NCBI GenBank assembly: GCA_017525235.1
Contig: JAFXTC010000019.1
Span: forward strand, 1-64,000
Reading direction: 5' to 3'
Source of the DNA: Bacteroidaceae bacterium
GTDB lineage: Bacteria; Bacteroidota; Bacteroidia; Bacteroidales; Bacteroidaceae
Length of the DNA: 64,000 nt
Each line of letters starts with the position of its first letter. The stretch's first letter is position 1. This document shows, in pieces, positions 44,233-53,276 of the stretch. The translations under genes were made by a program, and so were the position numbers. The notes below the pieces were generated by a model, which was not told the origin of the DNA, searched no databases, and worked only from the letters and a program-made list of their open reading frames with translations.

Positions 44233-44783
44233 TAAAGTCAAAAGAAGACCTTAGAGACTATTTGAAGGCAGACCAGGCGATGACGGGGAAGCCCAATCGT
44301 TTGTTCGTCAGATGGCTGACCAGAAGTGATGAGTACTACATCCGCGCTTTCATGGTCGCACTACGCCACTACGAATACTATCTGAACAAACGTCGGAACC
44401 TGCTGGATTTCATCCCATACCTATTCTGGTGGTGGAACTACCGAAGACTGAAATTGAAGTCAGAGCTGTATATCATGCCAAACACCGTTGGACCCGGATT
44501 CTATCCCCGTCATCGGGGCTTTGTTCGGATAGGTCCCACCACACATATCGGGAAGAACTGTTCCGTGATGCCTATGGTGCTCTTTGGTAAGAAACTGCCA
44601 ACGGCATACAGCGAAATAAACGTCGGTGATAACTGCTACATTGGTACGGGCGCCACCATACTCGGCCCTCTCATCATTGGCAACAACGTCACCATTGGAG
44701 CGGGAGCAGTCGTGACGAAGGATATCCCCGACAATGCCGTAGTGGCGGGAGTACCAGCCCAAATAATCAGGATACAGGAATGA
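44229..44783 (+). CDS. Hexapeptide-repeat (CysE-like) acyltransferase
   Basis: The 184-residue protein has a left-handed beta-helix C-terminal half (IGPTTHIGKNCSVMP, INVGDNCYIGTGATILG, IGNNVTIGAGAVVTKDIPDN) ending AGVPAQIIR. Such enzymes O-acetylate sugars or serine using acetyl-CoA. The long N-terminal helical part resembles serine acetyltransferase-like EPS enzymes. In this locus it is likely a sugar O-acetyltransferase acting in the cytoplasm. Confidence 0.87.
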   Translation: MIKSKEDLRDYLKADQAMTGKPNRLFVRWLTRSDEYYIRAFMVALRHYEYYLNKRRNLLDFIPYLFWWWNYRRLKLKSELYIMPNTVGPGFYPRHRGFVRIGPTTHIGKNCSVMPMVLFGKKLPTAYSEINVGDNCYIGTGATILGPLIIGNNVTIGAGAVVTKDIPDNAVVAGVPAQIIRIQE

Positions 44784-45847
44784 AGAAGGTAATCTTTGTC
44801 GGTTGGGTGAATCTGGGGAAAGCCCCTGTTGATGGCGAGACCACCAAGAACCAGTACATCATTGCGGAACTGAAGAAGTACTGCCAGCTGACGGTTCTCG
44901 ACTTCTACGAGAAGCGTCGCCATCCGTGGGTCTATCTTCAGGCTTTGTGGGCATTGCTTTCCAAGCCCAAAGCCACCATCATCTTCTCCACTTCGGCAAA
45001 GAATGTCTATGCCATTCTGCGGCTGTTCATGCGTCTGCACGTCAGGCGCGACATCATCTATTGGGTCATTGGCGGTGCTTTTGCCAAGCAAGTCAGAGAC
45101 GGCATATTCCGGGCCGATGTGTTCAACCACATAAAATACAATCTTGTGCAATGCCATAGCATGATTAACGTGTTAAATGAGGCAGGCGTGACCAATGCCC
45201 GCTTCGTCTCGAACTTCAAGCCCATTCCCTATTACCCCGACATGAAGAAAGCTTTGGCAACAAGGGCAAAGAGCGATACCCTCCGCTTCGTGTTCCTCAG
45301 CCGCATCATGCCCGACAAGGGTTGCGATTATATCTTGCAGGCCATCAGGCGGCTCAATGCGAAGGGACTCCAGACTCGTTTCTCCATCGACTTCTACGGA
45401 AAGATAGATGCCGGCTACCGCGAACAATTCCTGAAAGAAATCGGTCTGCTGGAAAATGCTTCCTGGCACGGCCTACTGAACCTTCACACCACTGGGGGCT
45501 ACGACACCCTTGCCGCCTATCATGCCATGCTCTTCCCGACATACCACCCCACCGAGGGCTTCGCAGGCGTGTTCATCGATGCGTTCATTGCCGCCTTGCC
45601 AGTGCTGGCTTCACACTGGGCCTACAATGCCGAGGCCATCACCGATGGGAAGCAGGGCATCATCTATCCCGTCCACAACGTGGAGGCATTGACGAACGTC
45701 ATGGAGAACTGCATTACGGGGCAAGTTGACCTGCAGGTGATGGCACGCAACGCCCGGGCAGAAGCTTCGGCCTATGAAGCAAAAAAAGTCCTGACGGAAG
45801 CATATCTGAAAAGTATTGGACTTATTGATGAAAAGCACGTGTTATAA
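44780..45847 (+). CDS. Family 4 glycosyltransferase
   Basis: The 355-residue GT-B enzyme has a glycine-lysine start (VGWVNLGKAPVDGETTKNQY). In the C-terminal domain are RFVFLSRIMPDKGCDYILQA and the donor-binding motif PTYHPTEGFAGVFIDAFIAALPV, typical of retaining GT4 enzymes. The coding end overlaps the CotH-like gene by 20 bases. It probably adds one sugar of the repeat unit. Confidence 0.9.
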   Translation: MKKVIFVGWVNLGKAPVDGETTKNQYIIAELKKYCQLTVLDFYEKRRHPWVYLQALWALLSKPKATIIFSTSAKNVYAILRLFMRLHVRRDIIYWVIGGAFAKQVRDGIFRADVFNHIKYNLVQCHSMINVLNEAGVTNARFVSNFKPIPYYPDMKKALATRAKSDTLRFVFLSRIMPDKGCDYILQAIRRLNAKGLQTRFSIDFYGKIDAGYREQFLKEIGLLENASWHGLLNLHTTGGYDTLAAYHAMLFPTYHPTEGFAGVFIDAFIAALPVLASHWAYNAEAITDGKQGIIYPVHNVEALTNVMENCITGQVDLQVMARNARAEASAYEAKKVLTEAYLKSIGLIDEKHVL

Positions 45848-48800
45848 CTGGACGTTCACAAAAGAAATTATCGTAGTCTTGTTGATTGCTTTGTTCTCAT
45901 CCGGTGCGATGATGGCTCAGGGTAAGGTAATGATTAATGAATTGATGCAATCTAATGTGGACTTTATGATGGTTAACCATGATTTCCCTGACTCATGGGT
46001 GGAACTCTATAACGGAAGTAACCATACAGTTGCCGTCAATAATTACCGTATCGGTCCGACAAATGTGTATGAAGAAGCTTATACGTTGTCGTCAGGTTCC
46101 GTTGGTATAGAACCTGGAGCGCACTTGATGCTCTATTGCGACAAGACGACAGGCACCCCACTCCATTACAAATTCAATCTGGAAGCAGGCAAAGGCCAAC
46201 TCTTCTTGTTCGACGACACAGGGATCCTCATCGACTCCGTCGCCTACGGGAAAATGCCGGCACCCAACATTGCCTACGGTCGAGTGACAGACGGCTGCGA
46301 GGTGTGGCAGTACGAACTGACACCCACGCCTGGAGCCTCTAACAACAGCGTGGGGAGCGACGATGTATTACCAGAACCGCTCTTCTCCGTCGAAGGTCAT
46401 CTGATGACGAACGGCCCTGAGACCGTCACCATCAGTTTGCCTAAAGGTGTGCCGGATGATACGAGCATTTACCTAACAACTGATGGCAGCGAGCCAACAT
46501 GGGAATCTGATAACGACACTCTCTTCACACTCAACATAGACCGAAGCACCGTTGTCCGTGCAAAACTTCTGTCGCATAAGATGCTCCCCATCCGCTCCAC
46601 AACACACTCCTACATCTTCCATCCGAGAGCAACCAATATCCCAATTGTCTGCATTGCTACCGACAGTGCATTCCTCTATAGCAGCGAGGAGGGCATCTGT
46701 TCTAACGAAAACACTTATGGCGCTCCCAATTATCAATATGACTGGAGACGTCCTGCAAACTTTGAGTATTTCAACATACAGAATGGGACAACTGTCTTCA
46801 ATCAATGTGGGGAAATGGCATTAGCAGGCGGGATAACCAGGGACAGACCGCAAAAAAGCTTCAAATGCTATGCAAAGAACCGTTTTGGCAAAAAGAATTT
46901 CAAAGGAGACTTCTGGCGTGACAAGCCTGAGGTGACAAAAGTAAAATCTTTCATACTGAGAAATGGCGGAAACAATTGTAAGTCAGGCCGTATTGAAGAT
47001 GCGGCTTTGCAAAAGTTATTCGGTACGAACATTGATGAAATCGACTGGCAGGCTTACGAGCCAGTAATCGTTTATATCAACGGTGTTTATAAAGGGGTGT
47101 ATGGTTTTCGTGAGCGTTCCCAAGAAGACTATGTGACAAGCAACTATGATATAGACGACAACGAGGTCGGTATCGCTACAGCCGATGCCTATATTGAGCC
47201 CGATGCCGAACCCTGCTTCTCTGATTTTTATGCTTTATATCACCGAAACAACGTCACTTACGAGAAAATGGCAGAGGTCATCAATATTGATAATTTTATG
47301 AATGCCTTTATTGCAGAATGTTATAGTTCTAATACAGATTACCCAAGGAACAATGTTTCTATGTGGAGACAGACTGGCGAAGGAAACAAATGGCATTGGA
47401 TATTGAAGGATTTAGACTATGTAGAGGAACATGATGCCTTATGGAATATGTTCAAGTACATGTTAGGCACTGACAACCCTGAAGACGAAGAGTATGAAAT
47501 CTCCCACAAGTCAGTAATTAGAAAGGCCCGATATCTATACGTAAAGATGATGCGTTTCCCGGAGTTCAGCAACCGCTTCATTACCAAATACGCTACCTAC
47601 CTCGGTGACTTTCTGCGTCCTGATGTCTGTCTGCCCATCGTAAATGAAATGGCTGAAGAGATAAGGAGCGAGATTACTCCTACTTTTGACGTTTACAATA
47701 TGTCAACACCTGCAAGACATCAGTATTACGTTGACTTGTTCTGCGACTATATCACACAACGTCCCGCGATTGTCTATCAGCAAATGGCAGACTATTTTTC
47801 GCTGGGCAATGTCATCCCCGTCAGCATCTTGAACGATGAAGAGGAAGACAGAAGCATCTCTGTGTACGACACCCCGCTTCGCACAGGAATGTTCAAAGGC
47901 GCATGGTTCACGCAATTCCCGCTCAGCATCAAGGTTACAAATGACAGCAGTGCCGGATGGATGATGGTTGTCACACATGACGACGGCAACGAATCGACAT
48001 ACGTCTATAACAAGGCAGAGATACAGCCATCGCTGGCATCATGCGCCCCTGGCGACTCCGTCACCTTCATTGCAGTCGATGCAGATGCCATAATGGCTCG
48101 TAAGGTAATGATCAATGAATTGATGCAGTCTAATGTGGACTTTATGATGGTTAACCATGATTTCCCTGACTCATGGGTGGAACTGTATAACGGAAGTGAC
48201 TATACAGTTGCCGTCAAGGGTTACCGCATCGATCCGACAAATGTGTATGTTGATGCTTATCCTTTGTCTTCAACTACCATTGATATAAAGCCTGGTGCGC
48301 ATTTGACCCTATACTGCGACAAGACAACAGACACACCTTTCCATTACAACTTCAATTTGGATTCAGGCAAGGGCACGCTCTTCTTGTTTGACGACACAGG
48401 AACACTCATCGACTCCGTCGCCTACGGGAAAATGCCGGCACCCAACATTGCCTACGGTCGAGTGACCGATGGTAGCGACGAATGGCAGTACGAACTGACA
48501 CCCACGCCAGGAACTCCCAACAACAGTGTGGGGAGCGATGATGTATTACCCGAACCGCTCTTCTCCGTCGAAGGTCATCTGATGACAAACGGCCCTGAAA
48601 CAATTACTATTACCTTGCCCGAAGGTGTGCCTGAGGATGCGCGAATCTACCTGACAACTGATGGCAGCGAGCCAACATGGGAATCTGATAACGACACTCT
48701 CTTCACACTCAACATAGACCGGAGCACCGTTATCCGTGCAAAGCTCCTGTCGCATGAGATGCTTCCCATTCGCTCCACCACACATTCATACATCTTCCAT

Positions 48801-50414
48801 CCCAGGAATACCAAGTTGCCCATTGTCTGCATTGCTACCGACAGTACATTCCTCTATAGCAGCGAAGAGGGTATCCTTTCAACCGACAGCACCAACGGGA
48901 AACCCAACTATAAATACGATTGGCGCCGCCCTGCTAACTTCGAGTACTTCCGCACTAATGATGGCACAACCGTTTTCAACCAATGCGGTGAGGTAGCAGT
49001 GGGAGGAGGTGCATCCAGAGGCGCGCCCCAGAAGAGTATCAAATGCTATGCGAAAAAACGTTTTGGCAAAAAAAACTTCAATGGCAGCTTCTGGCGCGAT
49101 AAACCAAAAGTCACAAAGGTCAAATCTTTTATGCTAAGGAATGGAGGCAACAACTGTAGAACCGCCCGCATTAACGATGCAGCCCTGCAGAAGTTTTTTG
49201 GTACTAACCTTGAAGACATCGACTGGAAGGCATACGAGCCAGCCATTGTCTATATCAACGGAACATACAAGGGCATCTATGGTTTCAGGGAGCGTTCAAA
49301 TGAAGACTACCTCACCAGCAACCATGATGTGGAGGAAGAAGATGTGGAGATGGCAACAGGCGAGAATTACGTGTATGACAATGTAAAAGGTACTCCGGAT
49401 TTCAACGTCTTCCACGCGCTCTATAACAAGGCCGACATCACATACGAAGAATTGAGCGAGGAGATGAACATTGATAATTTTATGAATGTCTTCATTGCAG
49501 AGTGTTACGGTTCCAACAGCAACTACCCGCATAATAACATTATTATCTGGAAAGACACAACCAATCAATCCAAATGGAAATGGATACTGAAAGATTTGGA
49601 TGCCGTCTATAGGCACGATGCTTCCTGGAACATGTTCAATTACATGCTTGGCACAGATGACGTACAGGCCCAAGAATACGAACGCTCTCAAAAAGCTGTG
49701 ACCGTCAAAGCAAGAAGACTTTACGAGCGGATGATGTCTTTCCCCGAGTTTCGCGACAGCTTCATTGCTGTATATGCCACCTATCTCGGCGATTTCCTGC
49801 GTCCAGATATTTGCCTGCCAATTGTCCGCGAGATGGATGATGAGATAATAAACGAGATAGCACCCACTTTTGCGGCATACGACAACATGTCCAAACTAAA
49901 GACGCACAAGGCATACCTTGAACTGTTTTGCACTTATATTGTCCAACGACCAGATTATGTGTATCAGCAAATGGCAGACTATTTCCAGCTTGGGGAACCA
50001 ATCAAGATGTGTATCAGCAGCACAAAAGGAGGGGAGATTTCTATCTGTGACACCCCACTCCGCACTGGAATGTTCCAAGGCGCATGGTTCACGCAGTTCC
50101 CGCTCAGCATCAAGGTTACAAATGACAGCAGAGCCGGATGGATGATGGTTGTCACACACGACGACGGCAACGAGTCGACATACGTCTATAACACAGCAGA
50201 GATACAGCCATCGCTGGCATCATGCGCCCCTGGCGATTCCGTCACCTTCATTGCAACCGATGCAGATATGGTGGATGGCAATATCGCGAACAACGGCAAC
50301 CGCACAATCGCATCCATCTATGATGCGACAGGCAAAATGATACCAACTCTCCATCGAGGAGTGAACATCATCCTCTATGCCGACGGCACACGACGAAAGA
50401 TACTTAAAGAGTAG
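45828..50414 (+). CDS. Secreted CotH-like protein with internal tandem duplication
   Basis: The 1528-residue exported protein has a signal peptide ending about residue 31 (GAMMAQ). Two long units follow, starting KVMINELMQSNVDFMMVNHD at residues 33 and 759, a 726-residue (2178-bp) period. Each unit has a lamin-tail-like sandwich, a chitobiase-type segment (IYLTTDGSEPTWES) and a CotH-like region with YKGVYGFRERS or YKGIYGFRERS and WILKDLD. CotH proteins are atypical secreted kinases, and the DLD is a candidate metal site. The C-terminus (SIYDATGKMIPTLHRGVN to the end) resembles a sorting tail. The ATG at 45828 is preferred over a TTG at 45816. Its role in an EPS locus is unknown. Confidence 0.8.
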   Translation: MKSTCYNWTFTKEIIVVLLIALFSSGAMMAQGKVMINELMQSNVDFMMVNHDFPDSWVELYNGSNHTVAVNNYRIGPTNVYEEAYTLSSGSVGIEPGAHLMLYCDKTTGTPLHYKFNLEAGKGQLFLFDDTGILIDSVAYGKMPAPNIAYGRVTDGCEVWQYELTPTPGASNNSVGSDDVLPEPLFSVEGHLMTNGPETVTISLPKGVPDDTSIYLTTDGSEPTWESDNDTLFTLNIDRSTVVRAKLLSHKMLPIRSTTHSYIFHPRATNIPIVCIATDSAFLYSSEEGICSNENTYGAPNYQYDWRRPANFEYFNIQNGTTVFNQCGEMALAGGITRDRPQKSFKCYAKNRFGKKNFKGDFWRDKPEVTKVKSFILRNGGNNCKSGRIEDAALQKLFGTNIDEIDWQAYEPVIVYINGVYKGVYGFRERSQEDYVTSNYDIDDNEVGIATADAYIEPDAEPCFSDFYALYHRNNVTYEKMAEVINIDNFMNAFIAECYSSNTDYPRNNVSMWRQTGEGNKWHWILKDLDYVEEHDALWNMFKYMLGTDNPEDEEYEISHKSVIRKARYLYVKMMRFPEFSNRFITKYATYLGDFLRPDVCLPIVNEMAEEIRSEITPTFDVYNMSTPARHQYYVDLFCDYITQRPAIVYQQMADYFSLGNVIPVSILNDEEEDRSISVYDTPLRTGMFKGAWFTQFPLSIKVTNDSSAGWMMVVTHDDGNESTYVYNKAEIQPSLASCAPGDSVTFIAVDADAIMARKVMINELMQSNVDFMMVNHDFPDSWVELYNGSDYTVAVKGYRIDPTNVYVDAYPLSSTTIDIKPGAHLTLYCDKTTDTPFHYNFNLDSGKGTLFLFDDTGTLIDSVAYGKMPAPNIAYGRVTDGSDEWQYELTPTPGTPNNSVGSDDVLPEPLFSVEGHLMTNGPETITITLPEGVPEDARIYLTTDGSEPTWESDNDTLFTLNIDRSTVIRAKLLSHEMLPIRSTTHSYIFHPRNTKLPIVCIATDSTFLYSSEEGILSTDSTNGKPNYKYDWRRPANFEYFRTNDGTTVFNQCGEVAVGGGASRGAPQKSIKCYAKKRFGKKNFNGSFWRDKPKVTKVKSFMLRNGGNNCRTARINDAALQKFFGTNLEDIDWKAYEPAIVYINGTYKGIYGFRERSNEDYLTSNHDVEEEDVEMATGENYVYDNVKGTPDFNVFHALYNKADITYEELSEEMNIDNFMNVFIAECYGSNSNYPHNNIIIWKDTTNQSKWKWILKDLDAVYRHDASWNMFNYMLGTDDVQAQEYERSQKAVTVKARRLYERMMSFPEFRDSFIAVYATYLGDFLRPDICLPIVREMDDEIINEIAPTFAAYDNMSKLKTHKAYLELFCTYIVQRPDYVYQQMADYFQLGEPIKMCISSTKGGEISICDTPLRTGMFQGAWFTQFPLSIKVTNDSRAGWMMVVTHDDGNESTYVYNTAEIQPSLASCAPGDSVTFIATDADMVDGNIANNGNRTIASIYDATGKMIPTLHRGVNIILYADGTRRKILKE

Positions 50415-50439
50415 TAAGTAAAACTGGGAATCAAGAACC

Positions 50440-50901
50440 ATGAGTAAAAAAATACTTGCTGTAGCCTCGATAGGCGGACACTGGATACAGTTGCTCAGAA
50501 TAGCACGGCCCATGGAAGAGCATTATGAGATGGTATTTGTCTCGACTCATCCAAAATGTGCCACGATGGTGGAAGGTCAAAAGTTCTGCCTGACAACAGA
50601 TTTCAGTAGGTCGGATGCCTGGAAACTGATACCGTCGTTCTTCAAGGCTATAAAAACGATACGAAAGGAAAAGCCTGATGCCATTATCACTACAGGCGCT
50701 GCTCCCGGATTAATCTACCTCGTTGTTGGAAAACTCTTGGGAAGAAAGACCATCTGGATTGACAGTATTGCCAATGCAGAACATCTGTCGGCAAGCGGAC
50801 GTATGGCATCAAAGTTTGCCTCACGTATCTATACGCAATGGAAAGACCTTGCTACAGGGGAAATACAATATGCCGGCAATGTTTTCGGGAACACTAAATA
50901 G
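50440..50901 (+). CDS. Alg14/PssD-like glycosyltransferase subunit
   Basis: The 153-residue protein is the membrane-recruiting, acceptor-side half of a split GT28-like glycosyltransferase. It starts KKILAVASIGGHWIQLLRIA, with ITTGAAPGLIYLVVGKLLG and IDSIANAEHLS blocks. It works with the next gene (Alg13/PssE-like), as in EpsE/EpsF- and PssD/PssE-type pairs that form the second linkage of EPS repeat units. Confidence 0.9.
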   Translation: MSKKILAVASIGGHWIQLLRIARPMEEHYEMVFVSTHPKCATMVEGQKFCLTTDFSRSDAWKLIPSFFKAIKTIRKEKPDAIITTGAAPGLIYLVVGKLLGRKTIWIDSIANAEHLSASGRMASKFASRIYTQWKDLATGEIQYAGNVFGNTK

Positions 50902-50902
50902 A

Positions 50903-50937
50903 ATTTAAACCGTAAACGGTAAACAGTAAACTATCAA
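50903..50937. repeat. Heptad repeat between the Alg14- and Alg13-like genes
   Basis: Five units, ATTTAAA, CCGTAAA, CGGTAAA, CAGTAAA, CTATCAA, lie directly upstream of the ATG at 50944. Confidence 0.8.
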
Positions 50938-50943
50938 TTACAA

Positions 50944-51417
50944 ATGATATTCGTAACTATAGGTACCCAACTTCCGTTCGACCGTCTCATCAAAATAATA
51001 GATGAGTTGGCACCACAACTGCATGAGGAAGTTATTGCGCAGGTATATCAATGTGGTTTTACACCCAAGAACATTAAGGCTATCGATTTCCTTGCACCAG
51101 ATGAGTTTAACACACTCTTTGACAAAGCCCGTCTCATAGTATCGCACGCAGGAATGGGAACTATACTGTCTGCACTGCAAAAGGACAAGCCCATCATCGT
51201 ATTCCCTCGCATTGCTGCTTTGGGGGAACATCGTAATGAACATCAGCTGGCTACGGCGCGTAAAATCAAGGAAATGGGTGCTGTCAACGTGGCAATGAAC
51301 GAAGAAGAAATTACCTCCATGCTGTTGAATGGAAATCAAATAACGTTCCAACATATCGGTAACAGGGCATCACCATCTCTTATCCAATCAATAGAGGATT
51401 TTATAGACAGGCCATGA
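50944..51417 (+). CDS. Alg13/PssE-like glycosyltransferase subunit
   Basis: The 157-residue catalytic half of the split glycosyltransferase starts IFVTIGTQLPFDRLI. The UDP-sugar-binding C-terminal GT28 motif is RLIVSHAGMGTILSALQKDKP, with FPRIAALGEHRNEHQ following. It pairs with the Alg14-like protein just upstream. It is the last clear EPS gene. The 43 bases between the two genes are almost entirely a heptad repeat with no clear ribosome-binding site. Confidence 0.9.
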   Translation: MIFVTIGTQLPFDRLIKIIDELAPQLHEEVIAQVYQCGFTPKNIKAIDFLAPDEFNTLFDKARLIVSHAGMGTILSALQKDKPIIVFPRIAALGEHRNEHQLATARKIKEMGAVNVAMNEEEITSMLLNGNQITFQHIGNRASPSLIQSIEDFIDRP

Positions 51418-51457
51418 AACTGCCTTCAGTGTAAAAACATAATAAAAAACAAACAAC

Positions 51458-51970
51458 ATGAAAACATCAGAGATAAAAGAATTATGGCGCACGCTTCCGT
51501 TATCTTCAGACAACGACATGAATAAGTTGGATAATCAGATTGAACTGAATCCTGCTGCATGGGAGGCTGTAGCCATATTCTTGAAAGAGAAAGACCTTAA
51601 TGCATTGTCATTAGGTCGTAATGAGATTGGAAATGGAGCCTATGCAAATGTTGCAGAGTACGAGACAAAGCTGCAAAATGTATATGAACTGCATCGTAAA
51701 TACATAGATGTACAACTACTGACACATGGATGTGAAGCAGTTTTTGTCGCAGACAAAGAACAGGCCAGTGAACCACAAGGCCAGTTCGACGAAGAAGGTG
51801 ATTATATACTTTATGCAAAGGCCGACAATGCACGCAAAGTGGTAGTAAGCCCTGCAAGTTACCAGGTGTTTTACCCCTCAGATGCCCACAAACCATGCAT
51901 GGCGTTGGATGAATCTCCCCTACCCGTCCGAAAGGTGTGTGTAAAGATTCCGTACAAATGTGAGGAATGA
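51458..51970 (+). CDS. YhcH/YjgK/YiaL family protein (DUF386)
   Basis: The 170-residue cupin-like protein has the family blocks ELHRKYIDVQLLTHGCEAVFV and PASYQVFYPSDAHKPCMAL. Relatives are linked to sialic acid or sugar-acid metabolism and are sometimes called the beta-galactosidase small subunit, but the reaction is not settled. It follows the EPS locus on the same strand after 40 bases and may be an independent metabolic gene. Confidence 0.87.
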   Translation: MKTSEIKELWRTLPLSSDNDMNKLDNQIELNPAAWEAVAIFLKEKDLNALSLGRNEIGNGAYANVAEYETKLQNVYELHRKYIDVQLLTHGCEAVFVADKEQASEPQGQFDEEGDYILYAKADNARKVVVSPASYQVFYPSDAHKPCMALDESPLPVRKVCVKIPYKCEE

Positions 51971-52036
51971 TGACGAAGAAGCATTAATCGATGTACACAA
52001 CCAAAGGTAAAAAAACTGTCATTAATTGGGGGGTGC

Positions 52037-52116
52037 TGTCACGCTTAGACAGAACTCTGTCAGCGCTATGACAATCTTTTGTCTACGTTTGACAATAGCG
52101 GATGTGAAGCGTGACA
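52037..52116. repeat. 10-bp inverted repeat with inner hairpins around a promoter-like box
   Basis: TGTCACGCTT (52037-52046) and AAGCGTGACA (52107-52116) are perfect inverted repeats. Between them GACAG/CTGTC (52048-52061) and CGCTAT/ATAGCG can form small stems. TACGTTTG at 52084-52091 fits the -7 consensus for the DUF2007 gene at 52153. Five TGTCA/TGACA units occur within 80 bases. It could be an operator or a structured RNA. Confidence 0.5.
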
Positions 52117-52152
52117 TCGGAATAGAATTCAATTATAAATTAAACATATAAT

Positions 52153-52371
52153 ATGGAGATAAAACGGATTACTTGTCGTTCAGCGATTGAAGCGGCAGCT
52201 CTGAAGGCTTGGCTTGAAGAGGCAAATATCAATTGTATCATATTTGATGAGACAAACAGTAAGGTGGCACGTGGACTTCTCGACCAAACAATGGATGTGA
52301 TGGTCAAAGAAGAAGATCTGGAAAGAGCAAATGCTATTTATAAAGAACTGCTCAAGGCAAACGGCAACTAA
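52153..52371 (+). CDS. DUF2007 small protein
   Basis: The 72-residue cytoplasmic protein has the DUF2007 pattern of an alpha/beta start with AIEAAALKAWLEEANINCIIF and VMVKEEDLERANAIYKELL. The family has been called a putative signal-transducing protein, but its function is unknown. An unusual inverted-repeat region lies just upstream. It stands alone and is followed by the convergent tRNA-Gly. Confidence 0.85.
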   Translation: MEIKRITCRSAIEAAALKAWLEEANINCIIFDETNSKVARGLLDQTMDVMVKEEDLERANAIYKELLKANGN

Positions 52372-52456
52372 TAGTAACCAACCGCACAAGTCAAAGAAGA
52401 CCTATACACGGAAAGACAAGCACAAGTCTTTGTGGAAATAATAAAGATCTGGAAAG

Positions 52457-52529
52457 AGCGATAGACGGGACTCGAACCCGCGACCCTCGGCTTGGGAAGC
52501 CAATGCTCTACCAACTGAGCCACTATCGC
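52457..52529 (-). tRNA. tRNA-Gly (anticodon CCC)
   Basis: On the minus strand the acceptor stem GCGATAG pairs with CTATCGC and the D stem is GCTC/GAGC. The anticodon arm TTGGC/GCCGA (one wobble pair) has loop TTCCCAA, giving anticodon CCC (GGG codon). The T arm is GCGGG/CCCGT (one G-T pair) with loop TTCGAGT. The discriminator is T and CCA is not encoded. Confidence 0.95.
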
Positions 52530-52545
52530 ATTCACTAAGACTATG

Positions 52546-52576
52546 CAAAATTACGGCATTTTCTGCACTTACACAA
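52546..52576 (-). promoter_or_regulatory. Promoter of tRNA-Gly
   Basis: On the minus strand TTG (52574-52576) and TAATTTTG (52546-52553) are 20 bases apart, 17 bases before the tRNA. The promoter overlaps the hairpin at 52552-52588. Confidence 0.6.
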
Positions 52577-52597
52577 GAAAATGCCGTAGTTTTTTTA
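52552..52597 (+). terminator. Intrinsic terminator hairpin
   Basis: TACGGCATTTTC (52552-52563) pairs perfectly with GAAAATGCCGTA (52577-52588) over 12 bp, and G plus seven T follow. On the plus strand it is a strong terminator for transcripts coming from the DUF2007 side. Its mirror could also stop the Crp/Fnr transcript. Confidence 0.75.
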
Positions 52598-53239
52598 TTT
52601 GGTAGCATGAGTCCACCATGCATCATTCTGGTCTTTTGGCGAATGTTGCTTGGTGTTACTCTGCACACTTCCGTTTCGGACACGTGAGAGTGTTTCGGGT
52701 GTCATCTGCAGGAAACTGGCAATATGCACCATTGGGGCACGGAGGATAATCTCGGGCTTCTCGCGAAGAAGACGCTCGTAGCGCTCCGAGGCATTCTCGA
52801 ATCGCTGGCTGTCGGCATGTTCCTGCGAACTGATAGCAACATGCTCAAGAATCTTACGGTAGAGCATATCAATCTCCTGATTACGTACGAGCAGGTTGTT
52901 GAGGTCGTCATACGGAATGGCATAAACCTTGGTATTCTCTAATGCCTCGACAATAAGTCGGCTAGGCTCCTGCTTCAGAAAACTCTCTATGCAGAAGACG
53001 ATACGGCCCTCGAAACTAAAGTGCTCGGTAACGTCCTTATTATTCTTATAATAATATTGGCGAACCATGCCTTTCTCTACAAAATAAAGGTTACGGCAAA
53101 CCTGCCCTTCTTGGAGAATGGTATCACCCTTCTGGAACTTCATGGGCACAAGAATACTGCCCAAGATTTGTACTGCAGGCGGTGTAAGCGTGCAGTAGAT
53201 TCGGGATATCTCACGTGCAATGTCTCTTCTTCTATCCAT
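52595..53239 (-). CDS. Crp/Fnr-family transcription regulator
   Basis: The 214-residue regulator has a cyclic-nucleotide-binding-like N-domain (FQKGDTILQEGQVCRNLYFV, KGMVRQYYYKN). The C-terminal winged-helix region reads IASFLQMTPETLSRVRNG, the helix-turn-helix. The ligand is unknown and no Cys cluster for iron-sulfur sensing is evident. It lies 37 bases after the lepA stop on the same strand and may be co-transcribed. It ends at the bidirectional hairpin. Confidence 0.9.
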   Translation of the reverse strand: MDRRRDIAREISRIYCTLTPPAVQILGSILVPMKFQKGDTILQEGQVCRNLYFVEKGMVRQYYYKNNKDVTEHFSFEGRIVFCIESFLKQEPSRLIVEALENTKVYAIPYDDLNNLLVRNQEIDMLYRKILEHVAISSQEHADSQRFENASERYERLLREKPEIILRAPMVHIASFLQMTPETLSRVRNGSVQSNTKQHSPKDQNDAWWTHATK

Positions 53240-53276
53240 TACGGTTATTTCTGGTATTTAGGCTAAGGTGGGGTTA

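Noticed and set aside
45816-45828. TTG at 45816 as start of the CotH-like gene
   Set aside because: The ATG at 45828 gives a normal signal peptide; the extra four residues add nothing.
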